Shown: positions 35,000 to 45,521 of the stretch, piece by piece
Numbering within the stretch: the first letter of the stretch is position 1
Layout: each line of letters starts with the position of its first letter
DNA from: Tangfeifania diversioriginum
GTDB taxonomy: Bacteria > Bacteroidota > Bacteroidia > Bacteroidales > Prolixibacteraceae
Direction of reading: 5' to 3'
NCBI GenBank assembly: GCA_945873105.1
Contig: CAMCBW010000014.1
Location: 1-64,000 of the forward strand
DNA: 64,000 nt
Notes under the pieces: model-generated
The model's database searches: none
Told to the model about the DNA's origin: nothing
What the model saw: only the letters and a program-made list of their open reading frames with translations
Program-made: the position numbers and the translations under genes

Positions 35000-36025
35000 T
35001 TACATTTTCCTGATCCGCTTCTCCCAGTTCCAGGCAGAAAGAAGTGTCTCTTCCAGTGTTGCCTCAGAATGCCAACCCAGTACTTCGTTGGCCTTGGCGG
35101 TATCGGCATAGATTTTTTCAATATCTCCCGCCCTTCTGCCTACAATCTTGAAATTTACCTTCTGACCGGTTGCCTGCTCAAAAGCACTCAATAGCCCTAA
35201 AACAGAGACTCCAGCCCCTGTTCCTACGTTAAAATATTCAAAAGCTGACAGATTTTTATGGTCAAGCAACCGTTCGATGGCGATCACATGAGCCTTTGCC
35301 AGGTCAACAACATTGATGTAATCGCGGATACAGCTTCCGTCCGGAGTATTGTAATCGTTGCCAAAAACCGACAATTGGGCCCTCACTCCCGCAGCCGTTT
35401 GGGTGACAAATGGGACAAGATTGTTGGGAACTCCGTTGGGAAGTTCTCCGATCAGTGCGGATGGATGAGCACCAATCGGATTAAAATACCTTAGTGCTAT
35501 GGCCTGGATATTCGCATTGGCATGGGTATAATCGCGTATGATGTCCTCGCAAACAATTTTTGTATTTCCATAGGGTGATTCGGCCGTTTGACGCGGCGTC
35601 TGTTCTGTGACCGGCAGCTTATCCGGCTGACCATATACGGTACAGGAGGAAGAAAAAACAAGGTTCCGGACGCTGAATTTCTCCATGCACTCGAAAAGGT
35701 TGATCAACGAAAGTAAGTTGTTCCTGTAATAAAGCAGGGGTTTTTCCACTGATTCACCCACCGCCTTGTAAGCGGCAAAATGAATAACCGCGTCAATATT
35801 TCCTGCACCCTTGAACAAACCTTCCAACCGCTCCAGATTTTGCATGTTAAACTGGTGAAAATCGGGTCGTTTACCGGTAATCTGCTCAATCTGATCTACC
35901 ACAGCAGCCGTTGAGTTACTTAAATCATCCACTATGATTACCTCGAATCCTGCATTTTGAAGTTCAACTACTGTGTGTGAACCTATGTATCCGGTTCCGC
36001 CGGTTACCAAAATTTTTCCCTTCAT
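35000..36025 (-). CDS. galE: UDP-glucose 4-epimerase
   Basis: A 341-residue extended SDR enzyme that interconverts UDP-glucose and UDP-galactose. It has the NAD-binding GGTGYIGSH near 8-16, SSSCTVYGQP with the catalytic serine, and YGNTK with the catalytic tyrosine and lysine. The NFGIGTGxGxSV-like segment is represented by NVGTGAGVSV. It heads a galE-rfbB pair. Confidence 0.95.
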   Translation of the reverse strand: MKGKILVTGGTGYIGSHTVVELQNAGFEVIIVDDLSNSTAAVVDQIEQITGKRPDFHQFNMQNLERLEGLFKGAGNIDAVIHFAAYKAVGESVEKPLLYYRNNLLSLINLFECMEKFSVRNLVFSSSCTVYGQPDKLPVTEQTPRQTAESPYGNTKIVCEDIIRDYTHANANIQAIALRYFNPIGAHPSALIGELPNGVPNNLVPFVTQTAAGVRAQLSVFGNDYNTPDGSCIRDYINVVDLAKAHVIAIERLLDHKNLSAFEYFNVGTGAGVSVLGLLSAFEQATGQKVNFKIVGRRAGDIEKIYADTAKANEVLGWHSEATLEETLLSAWNWEKRIRKM

Positions 36026-36221
36026 CGGTTATTTCTCTGTTTAGATGTTATTCATTGATATAAAACACGCTTTTGCCAGAATTGTTTCGTTTAATTTAAA
36101 TTTTGTTTCACGTCCGGATCAAAAAATGATTTCATTCGATTGGAATTCCTTTGACTTCAGCAGCTGGTAATCCTATTTAGGTTATGTTGACTCCAAAAGT
36201 ACTAATTCTTAGTTTTATTAT

Positions 36222-36229
36222 TATATTTG
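36222..36229 (+). promoter_or_regulatory. Candidate -7 box of the SPOR gene
   Basis: TATATTTG, 18 bp before the ATG, fits TAnnTTTG. No matching -33 TTTG is seen at the usual spacing. Confidence 0.35.
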
Positions 36230-36247
36230 GGGTTCAAATAATCAGCC

Positions 36248-37303
36248 ATGAGCCTTTCAAACTTTCTAGCAGAATTACTGAGAACCAACGATTGCGTAAT
36301 AGTCCCGGATTTAGGGGGGTTTATTGCCAATTATCATACCTCAGGGTTTGACGAAAGGGGGAACCAACTCACACCTCCATCCAAAGAGATTCTATTTAGT
36401 GCTAAATTAAGAAAGAATGACGGATTGTTGGTGAATTTTGTCGGAGAAAGAGAAGGTGTTGGCTATCTTGAAGCGAGGAAGATCGTTTCGGAGTTTGTAT
36501 CAGAAATTATTTACAAGCTTGAGAACGGTGAAACTGTGGCGCTGGAACAAATTGGGACACTTCGCTACGATGAAGGTGAAAATATTTTGTTTGAGGCTGA
36601 TCAAAGCGTGAATTTAAGGGCAGATGCGTTTGGACTGGAAGCCTTTCATTTCCCCCAGCTGGTTGGCAAATTCCAACAACCAGTAAGGAATGTTTTCAGG
36701 GACAAGGAACCTGAACCTCAACAACGCAGATATCAGGCGGTAAAATACATCCTGGTTGGCATACCTATTCTGGTCCTTCTTTATTTTATCCCGTTACAGA
36801 ATATTCTTGACCATGGAGAGTCACGTTCTCAGACAATCTCCAACAGCGCCTCCTTGGCAGTATCGGATAATGCTGTATCAAACAATGCTGTGGCTCCTTC
36901 CAATCTATTGTCCAACCGTTCTGATGCTCAAAATGAAACACCTGTTGAAGTTAGCAATACAGAGGTAAAATCAGATCTTCCCGCTACCGTACCTGAAGAG
37001 GAAAAAATGGTCCCAAAATCTGTACAGCCTGATGCTCCTGCCATACCCAATGATTTGCCGGTGGTACTCAACGGAAAATTCCACGTGGTGGGAGGTTGTT
37101 TTAAAATCAGGGAAAATGCCGACAAACTGGCGCAAAAACTGGTGAAACAAGGTTACCCAGCCCAGGTATCCAGGCATGGCAGAGATTTTTTCAAGGTGAC
37201 TGTTGAAAGCTACCAAACAAGAAAGGAAGCAGAAAAAGGACTTGGTGAAATCCTGGAGGTAGATCCTGATACGGATTATTGGTTGATGGCAGACAAGAGA
37301 TAA
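36248..37303 (+). CDS. HU-CCDC81 and SPOR domain membrane protein
   Basis: A 351-residue protein. The N-terminal part (about 1-135), beginning LSNFLAELLRTNDCVIVPDL and containing GGFIANY, is the Bacteroidota HU-CCDC81 pair of HU-like domains. A transmembrane helix lies at about 163-183. A low-complexity Ser/Ala/Pro linker and a C-terminal SPOR domain (about 275-345, FHVVGGCFKIRENADKLAQK) follow. SPOR domains bind denuded peptidoglycan at the division septum, so it is probably a cell-envelope or division protein. Its stop abuts the stop of the convergent dipeptidase gene. Confidence 0.88.
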   Translation: MSLSNFLAELLRTNDCVIVPDLGGFIANYHTSGFDERGNQLTPPSKEILFSAKLRKNDGLLVNFVGEREGVGYLEARKIVSEFVSEIIYKLENGETVALEQIGTLRYDEGENILFEADQSVNLRADAFGLEAFHFPQLVGKFQQPVRNVFRDKEPEPQQRRYQAVKYILVGIPILVLLYFIPLQNILDHGESRSQTISNSASLAVSDNAVSNNAVAPSNLLSNRSDAQNETPVEVSNTEVKSDLPATVPEEEKMVPKSVQPDAPAIPNDLPVVLNGKFHVVGGCFKIRENADKLAQKLVKQGYPAQVSRHGRDFFKVTVESYQTRKEAEKGLGEILEVDPDTDYWLMADKR

Positions 37304-38536
37304 TTACAGACTGGCTGATTGCTGTACTTTTCTAAAGACCCGCATAAAATTACCTCCCCATATCTTCTCGATCTCTTTTTCGGAATATCCTCGCCTGACC
37401 AGTTCAAGGGTAACGTTTTCCATTTGGCTTACATCCCTGCAACCGGACAGATCGCCTCCACCATCGAAATCAGTACCAATCCCCACATAATCGATACCAA
37501 TTAATTTGACGATATAATCAATATGATCGACCATGTCCTGCACCGTAGCGAGTTTGTTGGGGAATTTCTTCCCGGTCTCCCTATACTCCTTCCAGGCCAA
37601 TTTGGATTGTTCGTCGGTTAGTCCTTCGAAGTCGTTGTATTTTTTTCGTACGATGGCCATTGCGGAGTCTCTTTTGGGATTGGCATCCGGTTTCTTTACA
37701 TAATCAGAGAGAAAACACATTTGGATTACTCCACCGTTTTTAGCCAGAGCCAGCAAATCTTCGTCCGTAAGGTTTCTCGGATTGTCACAGATAGCCCGTG
37801 CACAAGAATGGCTGGCAATTACCGGAGATTTACTCAACCGAATCACATCCATAAAAGTCTCGTCTGAACTGTGTGAAACATCTATCATCATGCCAATTCT
37901 GTTCATTTCCACAACAACCTCTTCGCCAAATGGGGAGAGTCCATGGTGTTCTGCTCCCCGCTTCTTATCGGTCGAAGAGTCACAAATGTCGTTGTTGTAA
38001 CTGTGACAAAGTGTGATGTATCTGATTCCCATGTCATAATACTTTTTAACCATGGCAAGATCATTGCCGATGGCATAACCATTTTCCAGACCAAGGTAAA
38101 TGGCTCTTTTCCCTGCTCTTTCAAGTTGGTAGGCATCGTCAGGGGTATGTGCAACCGATGCAAGATCCTTGTTTTGAGCGACACTTTTTTGGATAGCTTC
38201 ATAGATATCCTCTGCTTTTTTTTGCACGATGGCATTACCCTCCGCGGTTCTTGGACCCTGTCCAACAAAAACCGCAAAGAACTGGGCATCCAATCCCCCC
38301 TCCTTCATTCTCGGAAAATCAACTTTGGTCCCGGTAAGTGCCTGATCCTGCTTTATACCTGCATCAAAACCATCTCGTAACAGGTTCAATGGAGTGTCAG
38401 AATGGGTATCAATCGTTAACACAGATTGATGAATTCGTGCTGCCTTTTTTTCAGGGCTCTCCTTGGCCGATACTGCTCCGGCAACCAACAGGAGAGAGGC
38501 TGAAAGGTACAATCCATAAATACTTATCCTTTTCAT
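37304..38536 (-). CDS. Membrane-type dipeptidase (peptidase family M19)
   Basis: A 410-residue secreted zinc dipeptidase with a signal peptide (about 1-24). M19 metal ligands and conserved motifs are visible: DTHSDTPL, GLENGYAIG (bridging Glu), IDVSHSSD, ASHSCAR and GTDFDGG. These enzymes cleave L-Xaa-D/L-Xaa dipeptides. It is transcribed towards the SPOR gene with no gap between stops. Confidence 0.92.
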   Translation of the reverse strand: MKRISIYGLYLSASLLLVAGAVSAKESPEKKAARIHQSVLTIDTHSDTPLNLLRDGFDAGIKQDQALTGTKVDFPRMKEGGLDAQFFAVFVGQGPRTAEGNAIVQKKAEDIYEAIQKSVAQNKDLASVAHTPDDAYQLERAGKRAIYLGLENGYAIGNDLAMVKKYYDMGIRYITLCHSYNNDICDSSTDKKRGAEHHGLSPFGEEVVVEMNRIGMMIDVSHSSDETFMDVIRLSKSPVIASHSCARAICDNPRNLTDEDLLALAKNGGVIQMCFLSDYVKKPDANPKRDSAMAIVRKKYNDFEGLTDEQSKLAWKEYRETGKKFPNKLATVQDMVDHIDYIVKLIGIDYVGIGTDFDGGGDLSGCRDVSQMENVTLELVRRGYSEKEIEKIWGGNFMRVFRKVQQSASL

Positions 38537-38744
38537 TCGAAATATATTTGTAAATTATTGTATGTCAAAAAGTCCACATGGAATACGCCATACTCTTTCC
38601 CTCGCCTTTTGTAGGCTGGATGATAGAATCCGAAAAAATCAATGCATTTGTTGTGAGACTTCCCAGCGATCCCTTTCCCTTAAATTAAGAAATTTAGCCA
38701 TTAGGCAGAACTTTACCGTTGGCGGCCGGGCACCCTCAGCTGCT

Positions 38745-39350
38745 TTATTTGCTAAACTCAGCCAATCTGCTCAAGTACTTGCCAATAATGTCAAACTCCA
38801 GATTGATGACTGTGCCACTGCGAATGGTATGAAAATTCGTATGATGATAGGTGTAGGGTATAATGGCAACCTGAAAGGAGTCCTTTTGTGAGTTTACTAC
38901 TGTGAGGCTAACCCCATTGACAGTTACAGAACCCTTTTCAACCGTCATGTATCCCTGTCTGGCTTTTTCCGGATCAAAAGTATAGGCAAAAGTATAATAC
39001 CAGCTACCATCTGCCTCCGCAACTGCCTGGCAAATGGCTGTTTGATCCACATGTCCCTGTACGATGTGACCATCCAGCCGTCCATCCATCTTCATACTTC
39101 TTTCAAGATTTACCTTGCTCCCTACTTCCAGCAAACCAAGATTCGTCTTGAGCAAAGTTTCCCGGATAGCAGTCACTGTATAGTTGTCTCCCTCAATGTC
39201 AACCACTGTCAGACAAACCCCGTTGTGCGATAAACTTTGGTCTATCTTCAATGCTCTGGTGAATTCACTGTTCAAAGTAAAGTGAACGTTCTCCTGATCT
39301 TTCACGATGGATACAACGGTACCCATTCCTTCAATTATTCCTGAAAACAT
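38745..39350 (-). CDS. ribE: Riboflavin synthase, alpha subunit
   Basis: A 201-residue enzyme that converts two 6,7-dimethyl-8-ribityllumazine to riboflavin. It has two lumazine-binding repeats. The first starts MFSGIIEGMG with NGVCLTV, and the second contains GHIVQGHVD and NGVSLTVV. The length is normal. No FMN riboswitch is evident upstream. About 210 bp between it and the dipeptidase gene contain no gene. Confidence 0.94.
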   Translation of the reverse strand: MFSGIIEGMGTVVSIVKDQENVHFTLNSEFTRALKIDQSLSHNGVCLTVVDIEGDNYTVTAIRETLLKTNLGLLEVGSKVNLERSMKMDGRLDGHIVQGHVDQTAICQAVAEADGSWYYTFAYTFDPEKARQGYMTVEKGSVTVNGVSLTVVNSQKDSFQVAIIPYTYHHTNFHTIRSGTVINLEFDIIGKYLSRLAEFSK

Positions 39351-39654
39351 CTTTGTATGGATTAATTTTTTTCACGAAGATAATAGTTATTCCAGATCGA
39401 GGATAATTCATTCTTTCTTCTCATCAGAATTAACTATATTCAACCTTGAAAAACTGCAACGCAAAAAACTCTTTTTAGAAACCGTTAAATTGTAAGAATG
39501 CCGTTGGTATTGTTGTACTATAAACTTATAAATCAAATATTTACTTACTGACAACCCCCTTTGATACCTGGAGAAGAGCATAACTCCGATTGACATACAA
39601 AAATAATTTTTCAAACATTTTACTATTAAAAAGGACTCCCTTAACCTTTTGAAT

Positions 39655-40602
39655 ATGAAAATATCCCACATCCGGCAGAAAATTTTATTTCCTGCATTGT
39701 TTTCTGTTTTATCTACCCTTTGCCCGGTCAGTGTATATGCGCAGCAAGACCCGATCTACACCCAATACATGACCAATTTATTGTCCATACAGCCAGCCTA
39801 TGCCGGAATCTCAGGGGTGCTGGCAGTTTCAGCCCTTTCCCGGGCCCAGTGGGTGGGTTGGGAGGGAGCTCCCAACTCCAATACATTTACCATGCATCTC
39901 CCGCTAAAATCCTTCAATGTGGGTTTGGGGCTCTCCATGGTGAACGACAAGTGGGGGCCGATCCTTCAAAATGGACTTTATGCAGACTATGCCTACCGGT
40001 TGATTCTAAAACCCAGGCAATACCTTGCTTTTGGGGTAAAAGCCGGATTCAATACCTATCATGCAAGGTTCACTGACCTCGAACTTGATGATCCAATAGA
40101 CCCGACATTTGCGCAAAATGTAGATTTTAAGATGTTACCAAACGCTGGATTTGGGGTATTGTGGCACAGCGATATATTCTTTTTGGGTGCATCCATGCCA
40201 AAACTCTTCAAAAACAACATCGTAGATGATTCTGACAACAAGGTATACCAGGAGGTATTGCATCTTTATGCCATGGGAGGATATGTCTTCTTCCTCACCG
40301 ACAATGTAAAATTTAAGCCCACTTTTCTCTACAGATGGAGTGAACAAACACCCGATTACATTGATCTTTCCGGCAATATCCTGCTCTACGACAGGGTTTG
40401 GTTTGGGGTGACCTATCGGGTAAAAAACTCCTATGCCCTCACCTTTCAGTTCAATGTCAACAATCAGTTGCGTTTTGGATATTCATTTGACCTGACAACT
40501 TTCCATGAAAATCAGGTAAATTCCGGAACCCATGAATTCACAATCAGTTATGAATTCCAAAACAGCAGGCGCAACAGAAGGTATGCAGCAAGGTACTTCT
40601 AA
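39655..40602 (+). CDS. PorP/SprF-family type IX secretion-associated protein
   Basis: A 315-residue outer-membrane beta-barrel of the PorP/SprF family. A signal peptide is followed by the family signature QDPIYTQYM-x-N-LLSIQPAYAG near 30-50. Repeated amphipathic strands and a C-terminal aromatic end fit a barrel. Members are linked to type IX secretion and gliding as anchors for secreted proteins. The ATG at 39655 is preferred over an in-frame TTG six bases upstream. Confidence 0.9.
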   Translation: MKISHIRQKILFPALFSVLSTLCPVSVYAQQDPIYTQYMTNLLSIQPAYAGISGVLAVSALSRAQWVGWEGAPNSNTFTMHLPLKSFNVGLGLSMVNDKWGPILQNGLYADYAYRLILKPRQYLAFGVKAGFNTYHARFTDLELDDPIDPTFAQNVDFKMLPNAGFGVLWHSDIFFLGASMPKLFKNNIVDDSDNKVYQEVLHLYAMGGYVFFLTDNVKFKPTFLYRWSEQTPDYIDLSGNILLYDRVWFGVTYRVKNSYALTFQFNVNNQLRFGYSFDLTTFHENQVNSGTHEFTISYEFQNSRRNRRYAARYF

Positions 40603-40712
40603 CAAAGGGCAGGAGGCCTAGGGTATAGAGAAGTACCCATAACTGTGCTATTTTTTATTCGTTCTTTTTATCGCTAGTTTTGATTATACTTGCATAGAAA
40701 GTACTGCCCCCT

Positions 40713-42953
40713 ATGAAAGAATCTGAGATCAAAAATAGCCACAACGCCATATGTCAACTTCTCTCAGACAGGAAGCTCAAACCTGCTTTCAGTCTCATTG
40801 AGAAGATGATAAATGCCAATGGGTTGGGAGAATTCAGCGATCAAAAGCTGGATCTGGAGCAGAATTACCGTTATATGCTCAAATATACGGTGGAAGGGAT
40901 CTCAGATCCTGAGCGACAGAAGGTATACCAACATATATTGCTTTCTACTTTTGAGCTGGCTGACAACTGTGCAGATAGCCTGAACTTGAAATATTCCAGC
41001 TCATTGGTTTATCAGAAGAAAAGAGGTTTTATTCGGTTAATTCTCCCAAGTATTCAGGAAATAGTTGGGCAAATAGAGTCCTTTCACCTGGAGAAAGAGC
41101 TTCGTTCTTTGATTGAAGCATCCCAGGGCAACAGCAATGATGATACTGCCTCTGAAAATCATCACCAGAAACTCATCAATCTTTTCTACCACTTTTGGTT
41201 TAAGAACAAACTCTCAGCCGAGGAAATTGCAACTTACAGGAGTTTTCTGAACAATGAGCATATTCCTGAGCATGAAAAGGCATTTCTCATCACAGCATTG
41301 ACCCTTGGACAGCTTTTGTTCTTTGATGAACAAAAGATCATGCTTCTTTTCGAAGGATACGAGTCTGAGCAGGTTGAGGTGAACCAGCGCGCCTTGTCAG
41401 GACTGATGCTGGCATTGTACTGTTACGATCAACGCATGTTCCTTTTTCCTGCAATTGTAGCACGTCTGGAAATGTTAAATGAAAAACAATCATTTCGGCA
41501 ACATCTGGAGAAAATTCTGCTTCAGTTAATTGGATCAAAAGAGACAGAAAAAATCCAGAAAAAACTACAGGATGAAATTCTGCCGGAAATGATGAAATTA
41601 AGTCCCAATCTGAGAAACAAGCTAAGTCTGGAAGCTATGCTGGGAGATGCCCTCAACGAAGACAAAAATCCTGAATGGCGTGATATTTTCAAAGATTCAG
41701 CTGTTTTTATGAACAAGATGGAGGAGCTAAGTGAGATGCAAATGAAAGGTGCTGATATTTTCATGACCTCTTTTGCCAACCTGAAGAGTTTTCCATTCTT
41801 CAGCGAGCTCACCAACTGGTTTATCCCTTTTTATCCTCATCATCCTTCCCTGATCCGAAGCTCTGCTCCTGAAGATTTGCCTGACAACCAGAAATTATTT
41901 GACCTTTTGTTAAAAACCCCGGTATTGTGCAACTCAGATAAGTATTCTTTCTGCTTCAGCATGCAAACCATTCCGACTGACTTCAAAAAAAACATGTTTG
42001 AAACTCTTTCTGCAGAGTTTGACCAATTAATGGAATCGGAAAGCGAAGATGATCTGATTGCGCACAGTAAGAAGGCGGAATCAGTTTCCGGACAATACAT
42101 CAGGGATTTGTACCGATTTTTCAAACTCCACCCACAACGTGAAGGGTTGGAAGATATTTTTTCCTGGCCTTTCGACTTTCACAACAAAAATACCTTCCGG
42201 GAACTCCTTCGGGAGGAGAATTCTTTGTTGAGAAATATTGCTGAGTTTTACTTCGCAAAAAATTATTATCCGGAGGCTGCAGAAATATATTTGATTTTAC
42301 TGGACGTACAGGAGGAGGCAGAATTGATTCAAAAACTTGCCTTCTGCTACCAAAAAATGGACAACTTTGATGTGGCACTTTCCTATTATCTCAAAGCAGA
42401 CCTCTTTGACCAAAATCGCACCTGGAACCACAAAAAAATAGCACTTTGCTACAGACACCTTAAAAAACCTGATTTGGCACTTCAATATTACCAACAGGCG
42501 GTTCTGCTTGAACCAGACAATTTGGGTATCCATATCTCAATCGGACATTGCCGGATGGAACTTAAGCAGTACGACGAAGCACTGAAATCCTATTTTAAAG
42601 TCGAATATCTTTCACCAGGCAACAAACGCGTGTGGAGACCTATTGGTTGGTGTTCCTTATTGGTTGGTAAAAAGCAGCAATCGGAACAGTATTTCGAAAA
42701 ACTGATGGCTGAATCTCCCAACAAGTTCGACCTGCTGAATATGGGGCACGTACAATGGTGTTTGGGCAACAGAAAATTGGCACTAGATTATTACAAACAG
42801 AGTATCAACGATGCAGAGATGTCTGAGACCGAGTTTATGGAGGCATTTCATGAGGACCTTGAACATCTGCTGCGTCAAGGCGTAGATGCCGAAGATGTTC
42901 CAATCATGCTGGATCAGTTAAGGTATGCACTCGAACGAGACCAAATTTTTTAG
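40713..42953 (+). CDS. Tetratricopeptide-repeat protein
   Basis: A 746-residue soluble protein. The C-terminal part, from about 500, contains several TPR units (FYFAKNYYPEAAEIYLILLD, then YQKMDNFDVALSYYLKADLF and YRHLKKPDLALQYYQQA). The N-terminal 480 residues are helical and unrecognised. It ends 5 bp before ppk1, so it is likely co-transcribed with it. TPRs indicate a protein-interaction role; no specific function is claimed. Confidence 0.88.
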   Translation: MKESEIKNSHNAICQLLSDRKLKPAFSLIEKMINANGLGEFSDQKLDLEQNYRYMLKYTVEGISDPERQKVYQHILLSTFELADNCADSLNLKYSSSLVYQKKRGFIRLILPSIQEIVGQIESFHLEKELRSLIEASQGNSNDDTASENHHQKLINLFYHFWFKNKLSAEEIATYRSFLNNEHIPEHEKAFLITALTLGQLLFFDEQKIMLLFEGYESEQVEVNQRALSGLMLALYCYDQRMFLFPAIVARLEMLNEKQSFRQHLEKILLQLIGSKETEKIQKKLQDEILPEMMKLSPNLRNKLSLEAMLGDALNEDKNPEWRDIFKDSAVFMNKMEELSEMQMKGADIFMTSFANLKSFPFFSELTNWFIPFYPHHPSLIRSSAPEDLPDNQKLFDLLLKTPVLCNSDKYSFCFSMQTIPTDFKKNMFETLSAEFDQLMESESEDDLIAHSKKAESVSGQYIRDLYRFFKLHPQREGLEDIFSWPFDFHNKNTFRELLREENSLLRNIAEFYFAKNYYPEAAEIYLILLDVQEEAELIQKLAFCYQKMDNFDVALSYYLKADLFDQNRTWNHKKIALCYRHLKKPDLALQYYQQAVLLEPDNLGIHISIGHCRMELKQYDEALKSYFKVEYLSPGNKRVWRPIGWCSLLVGKKQQSEQYFEKLMAESPNKFDLLNMGHVQWCLGNRKLALDYYKQSINDAEMSETEFMEAFHEDLEHLLRQGVDAEDVPIMLDQLRYALERDQIF

Positions 42954-42958
42954 CACGA

Positions 42959-45007
42959 ATGACAAATTTTAAGATAAGAAGCAAGGAACTTAGCTGGCTC
43001 TCCTTCAATGAGCGGTTACTTCAGGAGGCCTCCAAAAAGGAGGTCCCCCTCATTGAACGTCTGAAATTTCTTGGGATCTACTCAAACAATCTGGATGAAT
43101 TCTTTCGGATTCGTGTAGCAATTCTGCGCAGATTGGCTACCATCGATAATCTACTGCTTACCGAGGGTGAATTGCCTGCCGATGTGTTGACCCAAATTGA
43201 ACAAACTGTTGTTTCCCAAAGCAAGTGGTTCGAACGAATCTATTCACAATTGTTAAAGGATCTGGCAGAAGAGGACATTTTCATCATCAATGAGACCCAA
43301 TTGACTCCTGAACAGGGAGAATACGTTACTTCCTTTTTTAAAGAGGAGGTTCGTCCCAGAATCATGCCGGTAATCATTAAAAAGAACCAGCCTCTTCCAA
43401 CCCTCAACGACGATGCGATCTATCTGGCGGTGGTAATGACCAAATCAAAAAAGGAGGAATATGCCCTCATAGAGGTTCCTACAACGATTCTCCCCAGGTT
43501 TGTTATATTACCCTCCGAAAATGACGAAAGACATATCATCCTTCTGGAAGATGTGATCAGATTTGAGTTGAAGGACATCTTTTACATGTTTAGTTTTAAG
43601 ACCATCAACTCTTTCATTTTTAAGCTTACGAGGGATGCGGAGCTTGACCTTGACGATGATGTGGCAGAAAGTTATGTTAAGATTTTATCCAAGAGTCTGG
43701 AAAAAAGAGGGAACAGTGAATTGGTCAGGTTTGTTCATGACAAGGAGATTCCGGACAACTTTCTGACACTGTTGCTAAAAAAACTAAATTTCGACAAAGA
43801 TGATGTTATCATTGGTGGTTCTAGAATTCACAATTTCAAAGATTTCATGGGTTTCCCGTCCATAGGAAAGAAACATCTCTACTATCCTCCCAACACTCCG
43901 CACCCGCATCCGGCTATTCACCCCGGAGAGGCTTATCTGGCTTCCATTGCAAAAAAAGACATCCTGCTACATTTCCCTTACCAATCCTTTTACCATTTTA
44001 TTGATCTGTTGAGAGAAGCCTCCATCGATCCCAAGGTTACCGAGATTAAAATGACTGCCTACCGGATGGCCAAAAACTCCAATGTAATACATGCCCTTAT
44101 CAACGCCGCCAGAAATGGGAAAAAGGTAACAGTGGTACTGGAGCTGAGGGCGCGCTTCAACGAACAGGATAACATACAATGGGGCAATCTCTTAACCAAG
44201 GAAGGCGTCAAGGTAATTCTGGGAGTTCCCGGATTGAAGGTACACTCCAAACTTTGCCTGATTACCCGCAAGGAAGAGAAAGAACTTGTCAATTATGCTT
44301 GCATTGGAACTGGAAATTTCAATGAGCTGACAGCCAAAGTTTTTTCAGACCAGATGTTATGGACCGCCAATCCATCGATTTCCAAGGAGGTTAGCAAAGT
44401 ATTTGACTTCTTTTTCAAAAACTATAAGATTGGCAGATACCACCACCTGCTTGTCTCTCCATTCACCATGAGGTACAAGATGATACAGATGATCAGGCAG
44501 GAGATTCAAATGGCCAAAAACGGTGAAAAAGCTGAGATCAGTATCAAATGCAACAATCTTGTAGATCCTGAGATTATTGGGAGACTTCATGATGCAGCAA
44601 AGGCTGGAGTGGAGGTTCGTCTGAACGTAAGAGGAATGTTTGCACTATTTCCTGATGGTACAGAAGAAAAAGATTCTATCCGTAGCATTGGCATCATCGA
44701 CCGTTACCTGGAACATTCAAGGATCTTCTACTTTTACTGCGGCGGAAAGGAGAATATCTATATCTCCTCTGCAGATCTCATGTCCAGGAACCTTGACAGA
44801 AGGGTCGAAGTATCAGTACCAGTTTATGACCCGGAAATTAAAAAGGAGCTGAAAAAATTTCTGGATCTCCAGTGGAGAGACAATACATCTGCACGCATTC
44901 TGGACAACCAACTTACCAATCAAATCAATCATTGTGGAGAGGCTCCAAGACTAACTTCCCAATTGGCCTTTTATGACATCCTCCAATCAGACCGAGCAGA
45001 CCACTGA
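42959..45007 (+). CDS. ppk1: Polyphosphate kinase 1
   Basis: A 682-residue enzyme that reversibly makes inorganic polyphosphate from ATP. The N-terminal RELSWLSFNERLLQEA-type signature is present. The phosphorylated histidine is H429 (LKVHSKL) and the second active-site histidine is H586 (EHSRIFYF), matching the E. coli positions in order. Both PLD-like halves are intact. The next gene starts inside its last 35 bp. Confidence 0.96.
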   Translation: MTNFKIRSKELSWLSFNERLLQEASKKEVPLIERLKFLGIYSNNLDEFFRIRVAILRRLATIDNLLLTEGELPADVLTQIEQTVVSQSKWFERIYSQLLKDLAEEDIFIINETQLTPEQGEYVTSFFKEEVRPRIMPVIIKKNQPLPTLNDDAIYLAVVMTKSKKEEYALIEVPTTILPRFVILPSENDERHIILLEDVIRFELKDIFYMFSFKTINSFIFKLTRDAELDLDDDVAESYVKILSKSLEKRGNSELVRFVHDKEIPDNFLTLLLKKLNFDKDDVIIGGSRIHNFKDFMGFPSIGKKHLYYPPNTPHPHPAIHPGEAYLASIAKKDILLHFPYQSFYHFIDLLREASIDPKVTEIKMTAYRMAKNSNVIHALINAARNGKKVTVVLELRARFNEQDNIQWGNLLTKEGVKVILGVPGLKVHSKLCLITRKEEKELVNYACIGTGNFNELTAKVFSDQMLWTANPSISKEVSKVFDFFFKNYKIGRYHHLLVSPFTMRYKMIQMIRQEIQMAKNGEKAEISIKCNNLVDPEIIGRLHDAAKAGVEVRLNVRGMFALFPDGTEEKDSIRSIGIIDRYLEHSRIFYFYCGGKENIYISSADLMSRNLDRRVEVSVPVYDPEIKKELKKFLDLQWRDNTSARILDNQLTNQINHCGEAPRLTSQLAFYDILQSDRADH

Positions 45008-45521
45008 TCCTATATTGTTGAGTAGCCTTGAGCGGATTGGTGCCAAAGAGATCCGCATCTGGAAAGAGTTGGTTTTACGGGACGATGCTCTTTTCCAGAC
45101 TATTTACAATTTAATCTACTCCGACAATCACCGGATAGCCTGGCATGCAGCCTGGATAGTTGACCATGTTGCTGAAGCTGAACCTGGAAAGCTAGAACCA
45201 TTTGTCCCTGAGTTGATCGACAAACTCCCACACCTAAAAAGCCATTCACTGAAAAGGCATTTCACCAGAATGCTCATTGGTCAAAAAATTCCTGAGGATA
45301 AATTGGGAATGTTGGTCAATGTACTGTATGAGTTGCTTTCACCTTCCCAGGCCATTGCTGTTCGCGCAAATGCACTGCAACTCCTGCATGATATTGCTTT
45401 CATTGAACCTGATCTTAAACCCGAACTGCTCAGCGTAACTGAATCCATCCTGGAAGAAGAGCTAACCTCAGGAATGCTGGCAAAAGCAAAAAATGTTGCT
45501 CGATCCCTGAAACGTCAATGA
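44973..45521 (+). CDS. HEAT-repeat-like protein overlapping ppk1
   Basis: A 182-residue all-helical protein with paired-helix spacing like HEAT repeats (HAAWIVDHVAEAEPGKLEPF near 55-74; RANALQLLHDIAFIEPDLKP near 129-148). It starts 35 bp before the ppk1 stop in another frame. No internal ATG offers a better start. It is probably translated by coupling to ppk1. The function is unknown. Confidence 0.75.
   Translation: MTSSNQTEQTTDPILLSSLERIGAKEIRIWKELVLRDDALFQTIYNLIYSDNHRIAWHAAWIVDHVAEAEPGKLEPFVPELIDKLPHLKSHSLKRHFTRMLIGQKIPEDKLGMLVNVLYELLSPSQAIAVRANALQLLHDIAFIEPDLKPELLSVTESILEEELTSGMLAKAKNVARSLKRQ

Noticed and set aside
38537-38744. FMN riboswitch or gene near ribE
   Set aside because: The stretch lies downstream of ribE and shows no RFN-like conserved blocks.
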